Of a stretch of 26,165 nt of DNA, positions 7,419-13,031 are shown in pieces (position 1 is the stretch's first letter; the number at the start of each line of letters is the position of its first letter). The notes under the pieces are model-generated. The model ran no database searches. It saw nothing but the letters and a program-made list of their open reading frames with translations, and was not told the DNA's origin. The DNA comes from a virus, in the IMG/VR virus record IMGVR_UViG_3300020474_000090, positions 1 to 26,165 of that record; one strand, 5' to 3'. The position numbers were made by a program, and so were the translations under genes.

Positions 7419-7564
7419 TTTTTATCTCCTCTATGCCATCCTCTATCTTCTATGCTAGTGCTGTCACACTTGGGACACACCCAGCCTTCTTCTGTGTCAA
7501 AGTCTTGTTTAAGTTCTTGTGCAACTCCACGCCATCTACAATCATAGCAATACCAGTTCCACAC
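7409..7564 (-). CDS. Zinc-ribbon protein, about 51 aa
   Basis: Two Cys pairs (YCYDC and VCPKC) separated by about 22 residues form a classical zinc ribbon, likely for nucleic-acid or protein contact. I favour the GTG at 7564, which has AGAGGA 4 nt upstream and follows the stop of the preceding gene by 8 nt. An ATG at 7624 would add 20 low-complexity residues that overlap the upstream gene by 52 nt and has only a poorly spaced GGAG. Function unknown. Confidence 0.65.
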   Translation of the reverse strand: MWNWYCYDCRWRGVAQELKQDFDTEEGWVCPKCDSTSIEDRGWHRGDKKWT

Positions 7565-7572
7565 TTCTTCCT

Positions 7573-7758
7573 CTATATCTCTGTTCCCGGATTCTCCGGA
7601 ACTATTCCCTGTTGCTCTAACCATAGTATCATTATCTCCATTAAGTCTGTCATATCACCAAACAACTCATTTATCATTACTTGTTGTTGATAAACGATAT
7701 AACTTAATAATATTATCGTAAATGCTATTACAAGTATTGCAAGTCTAAGCAGATTCAT
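7573..7758 (-). CDS. Small single-pass membrane protein, 61 aa
   Basis: An N-terminal hydrophobic helix (residues 3-23) is followed by an amphipathic region (QQQVMINELFGDMTDLMEIM). The ATG overlaps the stop of the upstream gene as ATGA. No family recognised. Size and topology would also fit a lysis accessory protein, but no sequence evidence supports this. Confidence 0.65.
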   Translation of the reverse strand: MNLLRLAILVIAFTIILLSYIVYQQQVMINELFGDMTDLMEIMILWLEQQGIVPENPGTEI

Positions 7759-8126
7759 TTATTACCTTTCATCATTGTAATTTCTGTTGCCGCCTTACGT
7801 CCTTTTTCATCATCGTCATCTGCGAACACAGGCACCTGATTGCTTTTGTGCATTGTTGCAATACCTATCAATTTTCTTTTGCCCGAATAAAACAACTGCT
7901 CTCTTTTCTTACCACCACTAACAGGAATCTTATTGCCCAAAGGAACACCCGTTCTTTCTTCTCCCGGATCGAACTTAAATTCTTGACTCGTCTTACGAGG
8001 TTTCAACTTATCCAAACCTCTCTCTTTCAACCACTGTCTATACTCCTCTCTAGCCTTACGCAAAGAAGATGTGTTAGGTAGTTTTAATCTTAATCTCTTA
8101 GGTAACTTCAATTGTATAAACCCCAT
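7755..8126 (-). CDS. Conserved hypothetical basic protein, 123 aa
   Basis: A basic N-terminus rich in Lys/Arg/Leu (KLPKRLRLKLPNTSSLRKAR) is followed by RQWLKERGL, a Gly/Pro loop region and a hydrophobic LIGIATMHKSNQVPVF segment, then an acidic DDDDE run. The pattern resembles a conserved marine T4-like phage protein of unknown function. There is no SD; a promoter with TTGACA and TAATAT ends 5 nt before the ATG, predicting a leaderless transcript. It may bind nucleic acid given its charge (inference). Confidence 0.7.
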   Translation of the reverse strand: MGFIQLKLPKRLRLKLPNTSSLRKAREEYRQWLKERGLDKLKPRKTSQEFKFDPGEERTGVPLGNKIPVSGGKKREQLFYSGKRKLIGIATMHKSNQVPVFADDDDEKGRKAATEITMMKGNK

Positions 8127-8131
8127 AGTTA

Positions 8132-8160
8132 ATATTACCTTATATTTAATTATTTGTCAA
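8132..8160 (-). promoter_or_regulatory. Sigma70-type promoter abutting the start codon at 8126
   Basis: -35 TTGACA (8160-8155), 17-nt spacer, -10 TAATAT (8137-8132), 5 nt to the ATG. The -35 overlaps the Asp-Lys-stop end of the glucosaminidase gene, as at 2452-2480. Confidence 0.65.
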
Positions 8161-8839
8161 CTGCGTTGAGTGATTTAATTTTTGCCAATATAATTTGGCT
8201 GTACATTTCATTGGTTGACCAAGCCTTCAAACCATCAACCAATTTGGTATAGTTGACTTCTCCTGCTTTTGCCTGCTTGGCTCTTTCTGTTCTGAATTCT
8301 TCATATGCTGGATGTCTATTCAATATGTCTATCACATCTGCTACACTTTGACATTTTGACTTGTATTTCTTTACACCAAATTTTGCATTAGGTATCGCTA
8401 AAGGTTTCATCTGTGGAACATCTTTACTCCAAGTCCTCACACCAAATAGTGCATTACCTTCTGTTGCAAATCTACTTGTACCATAAGCGGATTCTACAAT
8501 AGCCATTGCAACTATTATATCTCTTGGTATTCTTTGATCTGATGCTGTCGTCCAGTTAAGATAGTCTATACATTTGTTCATAGACAATACAAATTCTTTG
8601 TTGTTTTTAAAAGAAAACTCAGGTTCGTGAAGTCCGAACTCTTTTGCAAGGGCAACCATCTTTCTATCTTCGTCTTGTTGTATCTGTTTTACTATAATAA
8701 AATTAGGCTTGAATGTTCCTGCTCCGAAAGCCACACCAATTACCAGTGCAACAAAAAATGTTTTAATTAAGAATGTCTTTATCTTAGAACCAACTGATGG
8801 TGTAGACTCAGACTCCTTAGACTTTTGTACCCTTTTCAT
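8150..8839 (-). CDS. Membrane-anchored glucosaminidase-domain protein (Bax/FlgJ type)
   Basis: Predicted peptidoglycan hydrolase. The 229-aa protein has a short charged N-terminus, one transmembrane helix (about 22-42) and a C-terminal glucosaminidase-like domain. The motif MAIVESAYGTSRFATEGNA contains the likely catalytic Glu116, followed by LFGVRTW, a hallmark of the Bax/FlgJ family. Anchoring suggests an envelope-remodelling or lysis enzyme acting in the periplasm. No SD; a near-consensus promoter ends 6 nt before the ATG, so the mRNA should be leaderless. It could be the phage endolysin or an auxiliary cell-wall enzyme. Confidence 0.82.
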   Translation of the reverse strand: MKRVQKSKESESTPSVGSKIKTFLIKTFFVALVIGVAFGAGTFKPNFIIVKQIQQDEDRKMVALAKEFGLHEPEFSFKNNKEFVLSMNKCIDYLNWTTASDQRIPRDIIVAMAIVESAYGTSRFATEGNALFGVRTWSKDVPQMKPLAIPNAKFGVKKYKSKCQSVADVIDILNRHPAYEEFRTERAKQAKAGEVNYTKLVDGLKAWSTNEMYSQIILAKIKSLNAVDK

Positions 8840-8845
8840 ACCTAT

Positions 8846-8874
8846 ATTATATATGATTTTGGCACTAGGGTCAA
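8846..8874 (-). promoter_or_regulatory. Sigma70-type promoter abutting the start codon at 8839
   Basis: -35 TTGACC (8874-8869), 17-nt spacer, -10 TATAAT (8851-8846), then ATAGGT and the ATG. Transcription should start at or beside the start codon. Confidence 0.75.
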
Positions 8875-8903
8875 GTGTTAATAAGCCGCTATTTTATTGG
8901 ATT

Positions 8904-9110
8904 TTATAAAGAATTGTGGTCCTGTTCACAGTCAAATCTTGTATCTGTCACTGCGTATCCGTATTCACCGAAGGTTTGTGTTAATGCGTTAAGTTTTTCC
9001 TGTGCTACATTTAAACATTCATTTTTATCTTTGTAGTATTTGACAGGATCTTCGTCAAACATCACACAAGGATTGCCTAAAGTACACACTATTATAATCA
9101 CTTTCCACAT
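8904..9110 (-). CDS. Small hypothetical protein, 68 aa
   Basis: A short hydrophobic start (MWKVIIIVCTLGNPCVMF) that may act as a signal or membrane segment, then a polar region with two further Cys (NECLNV and FDCEQD) that could form disulfides after export. It starts 6 nt after the preceding gene. No SD is clear and no family is recognised. Confidence 0.6.
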   Translation of the reverse strand: MWKVIIIVCTLGNPCVMFDEDPVKYYKDKNECLNVAQEKLNALTQTFGEYGYAVTDTRFDCEQDHNSL

Positions 9111-9116
9111 ATAAAA

Positions 9117-9395
9117 TTACTTATCTTTCAAATCTTTGTAACGATCTTTACAGATATTGTACCAGTAAATTCCGCTTTCTCTTAATAGTTCGTTATCAGT
9201 TCGGAGTTGTTCCATTCGTCTTTGAATTATGTCCCATTGGTACTGCGACATCACTTTACCTTTCTGTTGATGCTTTTCAATACGTTGTAAAACATCGTCA
9301 ATAATAGGGCAAGTAATATCAGGCACCTTGGGCGCCTTCTTCTTCCATTTCTTCCATAGAGTTTTAGAAGACTGTGTCCTAGTACGAGTACGCAT
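9117..9395 (-). CDS. Small basic hypothetical protein, 92 aa
   Basis: A basic N-terminus (MRTRTRTQSSKTLWKKWKKK) is followed by helical regions (DDVLQRIEKHQQ and RRMEQLRTDNELLRE, the second possibly coiled coil). I use the ATG at 9395, which has GGAGGAG directly upstream, instead of the ATG at 9407, which lies inside that SD region. It is the first gene after the tmRNA and may bind nucleic acid given its charge. Function unknown. Confidence 0.65.
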   Translation of the reverse strand: MRTRTRTQSSKTLWKKWKKKAPKVPDITCPIIDDVLQRIEKHQQKGKVMSQYQWDIIQRRMEQLRTDNELLRESGIYWYNICKDRYKDLKDK

Positions 9396-9475
9396 AATCT
9401 CCTCCAATCACATTAATATTTAGATTGTATATGTGTGAAGTTTAGTGCAAAGATAAGTTATAAGGTGTGTTTATA

Positions 9476-9499
9476 GTGTGGGAGCCGAAACTCCCACAC
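9476..9499 (-). terminator. Hairpin at the 3' end of the tmRNA gene
   Basis: Perfect 9-bp GC-rich stem (GTGTGGGAG/CTCCCACAC) with a TTTCGG loop directly after the pseudoknot of the tmRNA coding piece. No U tract follows (TATAAACACACC), so it is a terminator-like or 3'-protecting hairpin. Confidence 0.6.
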
Positions 9500-9800
9500 C
9501 TGACTACTTCTGTTGCCCGGCTAGTCTATTCCGCCAAGTGGCCGGTATTAAGCGGCAACCAATTCCGCGTCAGCGAATATGCTGACTGGAACTGTCACTT
9601 CTGGTTTAAATGCGTTTGCATCTAAGAATGATCTTTTACAGAGATCGTACTGGTAAACTCCATGCGCCTTTTGACACTAGTCGAACCTATATCACCCCCG
9701 TAAAACACAAAGTGACAATGTGTTTTGCGTGAACGATTTGGTGGAGGTGGTCGGTACTGCCCCGACGTCCTAAATGTTTATTCCTCACACTTCAACGTCT
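9500..9800 (-). ncRNA. ssrA: Permuted two-piece tmRNA (ssrA)
   Basis: The gene order is permuted: the acceptor piece comes first and ends in encoded CCA (9741-9739). A 39-nt intervening segment with an AAAACACA/TGTGTTTT hairpin follows (9738-9700), then the coding piece from GGGGGTG at 9699. GGGGGTG pairs with CACCTCC over 7 bp with a G-U at position 3, the alanyl-tRNA synthetase identity element, and the discriminator is A. The T-stem is GTCGG/CCGAC. The D-region reads TAGGTTCGAC. The tag frame (9619-9548) encodes 23 residues starting ANAFKPEV and ending ELVAA, then TAA. After it, CCGGC/GCCGG and GTTGC/GCAAC stems with a loop GACTA pairing to TAGTC form a pseudoknot. The outer ends are approximate. 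It rescues stalled ribosomes and tags their products. Confidence 0.93.
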
Positions 9801-9807
9801 ACAATGT

Positions 9808-9836
9808 ATTTAAACAGATTATTTTCGATTTGTCAA
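9808..9836 (-). promoter_or_regulatory. Promoter of the tmRNA gene
   Basis: -35 TTGACA (9836-9831), 17-nt spacer, -10 TTAAAT (9813-9808), which places the start near 9800, just before the acceptor piece. The -35 contains the TGA stop of the upstream gene. Confidence 0.65.
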
Positions 9837-10030
9837 GACTTGACTGGAGACCATCTACCATCTTTGCTTCTAACTTTGTGGTTATGCTCCACTTTGACTG
9901 TAAATGTCTTAACGTCTTGGAAGTCCTTGCCATGTGCGAAAGTAAACTCATGACCCTTGTCCGTTTTGCTTTTCCAGTAGTGCTGGAAATCCGTGATAAT
10001 CATTTCGCTTTTATTAATTTTAACTGCCAT
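9833..10030 (-). CDS. Small hypothetical protein, 65 aa
   Basis: A polar, basic 65-residue protein (MAVKINKSEMIITDFQHYW...) with a beta-rich look and several His (GHEF, FAHG, EHNHK). No family recognised. No SD. A promoter with TTGACT and TATGTT ends 6 nt before the ATG; a TATAAT further upstream could serve instead and would give a 16-nt leader without SD. Its stop codon lies inside the -35 box of the tmRNA promoter. Confidence 0.65.
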   Translation of the reverse strand: MAVKINKSEMIITDFQHYWKSKTDKGHEFTFAHGKDFQDVKTFTVKVEHNHKVRSKDGRWSPVKS

Positions 10031-10036
10031 GTATTA

Positions 10037-10065
10037 AACATAGCATATTAATATTATAAAGTCAA
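10037..10065 (-). promoter_or_regulatory. Sigma70-type promoter abutting the start codon at 10030
   Basis: -35 TTGACT (10065-10060), 17-nt spacer, -10 TATGTT (10042-10037), then 6 nt to the ATG. A TATAAT at 10058-10053 is an alternative -10 without a matching -35. Confidence 0.5.
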
Positions 10066-10068
10066 TGA

Positions 10069-10287
10069 TTATTGATTAAAGTTTTTGATTAGTTTGATGT
10101 CGGACGCAACCTGTCTTCCTCTAAACTCTTGAAGAGTATATTCAATCACGTCACCGTCCATAACTTCATTTATGTTCGCGGCTTTTAGTGCTGAAATGTG
10201 AAGAAATACGTCTTTGCCCTCAATGTCTGGTGTGATAAATCCAAAACCTTTTGCGGAGTTGAACCATTTTACCTTGCCTTTTTCCAT
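10069..10287 (-). CDS. cspA: Cold-shock domain protein (CspA type)
   Basis: A 72-aa single cold-shock domain that binds single-stranded RNA and DNA and can melt mRNA secondary structure. It has WFNSAKGFGFI (RNP1, residues 13-18) and VFLHI (RNP2, 27-31) with the expected aromatic residues, and full family length. A GATAAATA late-type element sits 40 nt upstream, and a weak GGGAATATATAAAAT leader precedes the ATG. It is likely a nucleic-acid chaperone in infected cells. Confidence 0.94.
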   Translation of the reverse strand: MEKGKVKWFNSAKGFGFITPDIEGKDVFLHISALKAANINEVMDGDVIEYTLQEFRGRQVASDIKLIKNFNQ

Positions 10288-10326
10288 ATTTTATATATTC
10301 CCGTAGTGATATTTTCTATCAAATAT

Positions 10327-10334
10327 TATTTATC
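10327..10334 (-). promoter_or_regulatory. Late-promoter match GATAAATA upstream of cspA
   Basis: Exact NATAAATA match 40 nt upstream of the cold-shock gene, between it and the hairpin at 10349-10378. Confidence 0.5.
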
Positions 10335-10348
10335 AAATTGGGATAAGA

Positions 10349-10378
10349 TTGGTTGCTTGACGGGTGCCAAGCAACCAA
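10349..10378 (-). terminator. Hairpin after the Hc1-like gene
   Basis: Perfect 11-bp stem (TTGGTTGCTTG/CAAGCAACCAA) with an 8-nt loop, a few nt after the stop of the Hc1-like gene. It is followed by TCTTATCCC rather than a U run, so it is terminator-like only. Confidence 0.6.
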
Positions 10379-10384
10379 ATAGAA

Positions 10385-10561
10385 TTACATAGAGTTTTTC
10401 TTATCTTGTATTTCTTTTCTTCTTGTCTTACTTAATTTGCCTAAGTTTCCTAAAGCCTTTCTGGCTCTAGCCGCCGCCGCTTTTACACCTTTTGTTTCAA
10501 AGGCTTCTTGCTCTGCAACATAACTTTCGTAGGCTGTTTTTATTTCATCATGAGTTGCCAT
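10385..10561 (-). CDS. Histone H1-like Hc1-family protein, 58 aa
   Basis: A 58-residue Lys/Ala/Arg-rich helical protein. It begins MATHDEIKTAYESYVAEQ, continues FETKGVKAAAARARKALGNL and ends with KLSKTRRKEIQDKKNS. The central K-G-x-K-A-A-x-R-A-R-K-A-L pattern matches bacterial/chlamydial histone H1-like Hc1 proteins, which bind DNA and help compact it. AAGGAG precedes the ATG by about 7 nt. It overlaps the upstream HAD gene by 14 nt and is followed by a hairpin. Chromatin-type role inferred from family resemblance. Confidence 0.75.
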   Translation of the reverse strand: MATHDEIKTAYESYVAEQEAFETKGVKAAAARARKALGNLGKLSKTRRKEIQDKKNSM

Positions 10562-11144
10562 AATGTTTCTCCTTTATGATATCATAAATGTGTTTCCAGT
10601 TGTTTGCTCTCTGGAAATTCATTTGTTTGTTTATAGTATAACTTGAATTGTGCGGAAGGTCAAGTAGTATTGATGCCAAACCTAGAACAGCACCATCAAA
10701 GGCATTTTTTGGTTTATCTTCTATCCACCAAGTGCCTGGTACCAAAGTTTTAAGTGCATCTATCTTGCCTCCGCCTGTATCCAAAAATGTAAAATCTTCG
10801 AACACATCTCCAAAAACATCTTTCAAGTTGTCTTTTCGTGCTTGGTTGGCTATTTTGTCTGTGCTTTGAGACGTAATAACATGGAACCTCCAACCATCGT
10901 CAGCAAGTTTTTTAACATATTCAACTGCTCCGTCCATTGGTTCCAGGTATCTCATATAAGCACTTTCGTTGAATATCTTTACCAACACCGGCATTTCTGC
11001 TTCGGGTATTTGATAATTCATATGCAACTCGTAATGGTCCTGTGTTTTCTTTTCAAAACCATTTAATGCCATGTACTTGTCAAACATTTCTTCCCATTTG
11101 AAAAGCACACCATCACAATCGGTTGCTATAATTTTGTCGGTCAT
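10548..11144 (-). CDS. HAD-superfamily phosphatase, 5'(3')-deoxyribonucleotidase-like
   Basis: A 198-aa HAD hydrolase. Motif I is ATDCDGVLF, with nucleophile Asp9 and acid/base Asp11; motif II is FHVITSQS; the C-terminal motif WWIEDKPKNAFDGA supplies the acidic metal ligands. The overall length and DxDGV start fit 5'(3')-deoxyribonucleotidases, which dephosphorylate dNMPs, and the position beside nrdA/nrdB/grx supports a nucleotide role. The ATG overlaps the TAA of the upstream gene (TAATG). The exact substrate is inferred. Confidence 0.78.
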   Translation of the reverse strand: MTDKIIATDCDGVLFKWEEMFDKYMALNGFEKKTQDHYELHMNYQIPEAEMPVLVKIFNESAYMRYLEPMDGAVEYVKKLADDGWRFHVITSQSTDKIANQARKDNLKDVFGDVFEDFTFLDTGGGKIDALKTLVPGTWWIEDKPKNAFDGAVLGLASILLDLPHNSSYTINKQMNFQRANNWKHIYDIIKEKHYGNS

Positions 11145-11425
11145 TAACTTAATTTAAGTCCTGTGGTACCTTCTGCGTATTTTTTTGCAAATTCAACTTC
11201 AGTTTTAGCCATAGTGACTATTAAACTTTTGTTGATAGGTAGTTCGGAATGCTTGGGTAGTGTAAACATGAATGGGCCTAGACCAATACCTGAGGCAAGA
11301 TTCACTAATGCCATAGGTCTCTGTACTGTCACGGTTTTATCATCGTCTGAAATGAACCTAGCAATTATTTCTTCACCGCTGGTAAACTTGATACTGACTG
11401 TATCGCCTTGATTAATTTGTGACAT
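11144..11425 (-). CDS. Small beta-barrel (Sm-like) hypothetical protein, 93 aa
   Basis: Starts MSQINQGDTVSIKFTSGEEI. The GDTVSIKFTSGEEIIARFIS and TVTVQRPMAL strands resemble an Sm/Hfq-like small beta barrel, although no functional residue is certain. I use the ATG at 11425, which has AAGAGGAT 4 nt upstream; a start at 11479 would lie inside grx. Overlaps the end of grx by 14 nt and its stop overlaps the next start. Possible RNA-binding, unproven. Confidence 0.7.
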   Translation of the reverse strand: MSQINQGDTVSIKFTSGEEIIARFISDDDKTVTVQRPMALVNLASGIGLGPFMFTLPKHSELPINKSLIVTMAKTEVEFAKKYAEGTTGLKLS

Positions 11426-11681
11426 CTTTATCCTCTTGTTCTTTCTTAAAGTGTTCTCGTAATTGATCATATCCACCAATTAATTTGCCCTTTAATATAA
11501 TTTGAGGAACTGTTCTTGCATTTGGCACTGCTTCAAGTAATTGTTCTTTACTCCAACCATCGCCTAGCATTCTTTCTTCGTAAGTGATTTCGTTAAGTTT
11601 TAGTAATTGCTTTGCAGAAGTACACTGCGGACACATCATCTTACTCCAGACAATTGTCGATTCTTCCGTAATTTTTGACAT
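11412..11681 (-). CDS. grx: Glutaredoxin
   Basis: An 89-aa thiol-disulfide oxidoreductase with the redox pair CPQC (Cys17, Cys20), the cis-Pro segment TVPQI and the glutathione-binding GGYDQL. It most likely reduces the C-terminal cysteines of NrdA, in line with its location just downstream of nrdAB, as T4 NrdC does. SD AGGAG is 11-12 nt upstream of the ATG. It has its own strong promoter, whose -35 box immediately follows the stop of the small membrane-protein gene. Confidence 0.93.
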   Translation of the reverse strand: MSKITEESTIVWSKMMCPQCTSAKQLLKLNEITYEERMLGDGWSKEQLLEAVPNARTVPQIILKGKLIGGYDQLREHFKKEQEDKDVTN

Positions 11682-11705
11682 CTATTCTTTTCTCCTATTT
11701 GCTTT

Positions 11706-11734
11706 ATTATACTTAATTATTATAGGAAAGTCAA
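11706..11734 (-). promoter_or_regulatory. Strong sigma70-type promoter for grx
   Basis: -35 TTGACT (11734-11729), 17-nt spacer, -10 TATAAT (11711-11706), then a 24-nt stretch with AGGAG before the ATG. This uncouples grx and the downstream genes from nrdB. Confidence 0.75.
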
Positions 11735-11908
11735 TCAAACGTCTTGATTGAAGTGCTTGATATATTTTTGGAAGTTGTCGTCTGTGATTAATGATACTAA
11801 TGCGAAGATTAAACCAAGTATTATGATTCCCCAAAGTCCTTTGTCCCATTCAACAAATAGGATTGTGTATAAAACTTCCAATCCATTCATTCCTTCGTAA
11901 GTAGTCAT
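11735..11908 (-). CDS. Small membrane protein between nrdB and grx, 57 aa
   Basis: A 57-residue gene starting MTTYEGMNGLEVLYTILF, with a hydrophobic helix (about 26-41, GIIILGLIFALVSL) and a short polar tail. The ATG overlaps the nrdB stop (TAATG), so translation is probably coupled to nrdB. It fills what would otherwise be an empty 226-nt gap. No family recognised. Its tight linkage to nrdB may mean a role in ribonucleotide reductase expression or location (inference). Confidence 0.68.
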   Translation of the reverse strand: MTTYEGMNGLEVLYTILFVEWDKGLWGIIILGLIFALVSLITDDNFQKYIKHFNQDV

Positions 11909-13008
11909 TATAGTTTGAATTTCGAAAACTGACCTTTTTTCACATCTTGTTTTACACCACCAATGATGTAAGATTCTATTTCAGTTTCTTGTGGAGCAAT
12001 CTGCATACCTTTGGACGACAACCAGTGCTGTGTCCATGGTAGAGGATTTTGTGAAGCAGATACATCATAAATTGGATCGAAACCTAATGCTCTTAATCTT
12101 TTGTTTGCAATCCATTCTACATAAGTGCCTAACAGTCTTTCATTAAGTCCAATTATTGAACCATCTTTGAATAAATGTTTTGCCCATGCTTTTTCTTCTT
12201 CAACACAATTCTTAAACATCTGTATCACAGTTTTGTCCAAGCCTTTTATAACTTTGCTCATTCCTTTGTCGTCACCTCTTTGCCATGCTTTGATAACGTG
12301 TGTCGATAAGTTCAAGTGTGTTGCTTCATCTCTAGCAATCAATGAAAGTAGTTTTGCTGAACCTTCCATAAGTTTAAGTTCACCAAATGCAAATGTACAA
12401 GCAAATGATACATAGAACCTTAAACCTTCAAGCAGGTTAACATTTACCATTGCAAGATATAATTGTTTTTTCAATTCATCCATATCGCCTTTGCCTTTGA
12501 CTGTGAAGTCCAACGCCATTGCACTGAATTTGTCATAGTTTTCTGTTACTGATTCTGCTCTTTTTAATATCTCTTTATCATTTAATATTGTGTCAAATAC
12601 TTCAGCAGGATCTGAATAAACATTCTTCATTATGTGTGTGTATGCTCTTGAGTGAATAGTTTCGAAGAAGTCCCAAGTAACAATACAACCTTCTAGTTCT
12701 GGATTAGAAACATAAGGTAAGAAACTTAAACATGGACCTCTACCTTGTACACTATCTAATAGTGTTTGATATTTCAAGTTAGATGTGAATATGTGTTTTT
12801 GCTCTGGTCTGAAAGTTTGAAAGTCTGCTCTATCTTTTTGTAAAGAAACTTCCTCAGGTCTCCAAAAGTATCCTAGCATAGTTTGGTTAAGTTTATCAAA
12901 CTGCGGATACTTGAATACATCGTATCTTTGCACGTTTTGATCCTCACCAAAGAACATAGGTTCCTTTGTAAAGTCTATATCTTTTCTATTAAAAACTGTT
13001 TTCGCCAT
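11908..13008 (-). CDS. nrdB: Ribonucleotide reductase class Ia, beta subunit
   Basis: A 366-aa radical-bearing subunit. The segment WDFFETIHSRAYTHI carries iron ligands Glu116 and His119 and the radical Tyr123 (equivalent to E. coli Tyr122); the second ligand group is ARDEATHLNLSTHV. A conserved W-R-P-E-E motif is at 49-53. The C-terminal tail, which docks on NrdA, ends in FSKFKL. Length and motifs are complete, so the enzyme should be active with NrdA. It starts 23 nt after nrdA, with a weak SD (AATAGGT). Confidence 0.96.
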   Translation of the reverse strand: MAKTVFNRKDIDFTKEPMFFGEDQNVQRYDVFKYPQFDKLNQTMLGYFWRPEEVSLQKDRADFQTFRPEQKHIFTSNLKYQTLLDSVQGRGPCLSFLPYVSNPELEGCIVTWDFFETIHSRAYTHIMKNVYSDPAEVFDTILNDKEILKRAESVTENYDKFSAMALDFTVKGKGDMDELKKQLYLAMVNVNLLEGLRFYVSFACTFAFGELKLMEGSAKLLSLIARDEATHLNLSTHVIKAWQRGDDKGMSKVIKGLDKTVIQMFKNCVEEEKAWAKHLFKDGSIIGLNERLLGTYVEWIANKRLRALGFDPIYDVSASQNPLPWTQHWLSSKGMQIAPQETEIESYIIGGVKQDVKKGQFSKFKL

Positions 13009-13031
13009 ACCTATTAATTATCTTTTTTTGG

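Noticed and set aside
9725-10051. Open frame of 108 codons on the plus strand
   Set aside because: It covers the tmRNA acceptor region, the tmRNA promoter and the 65-aa minus-strand gene; no SD and no plus-strand neighbours.
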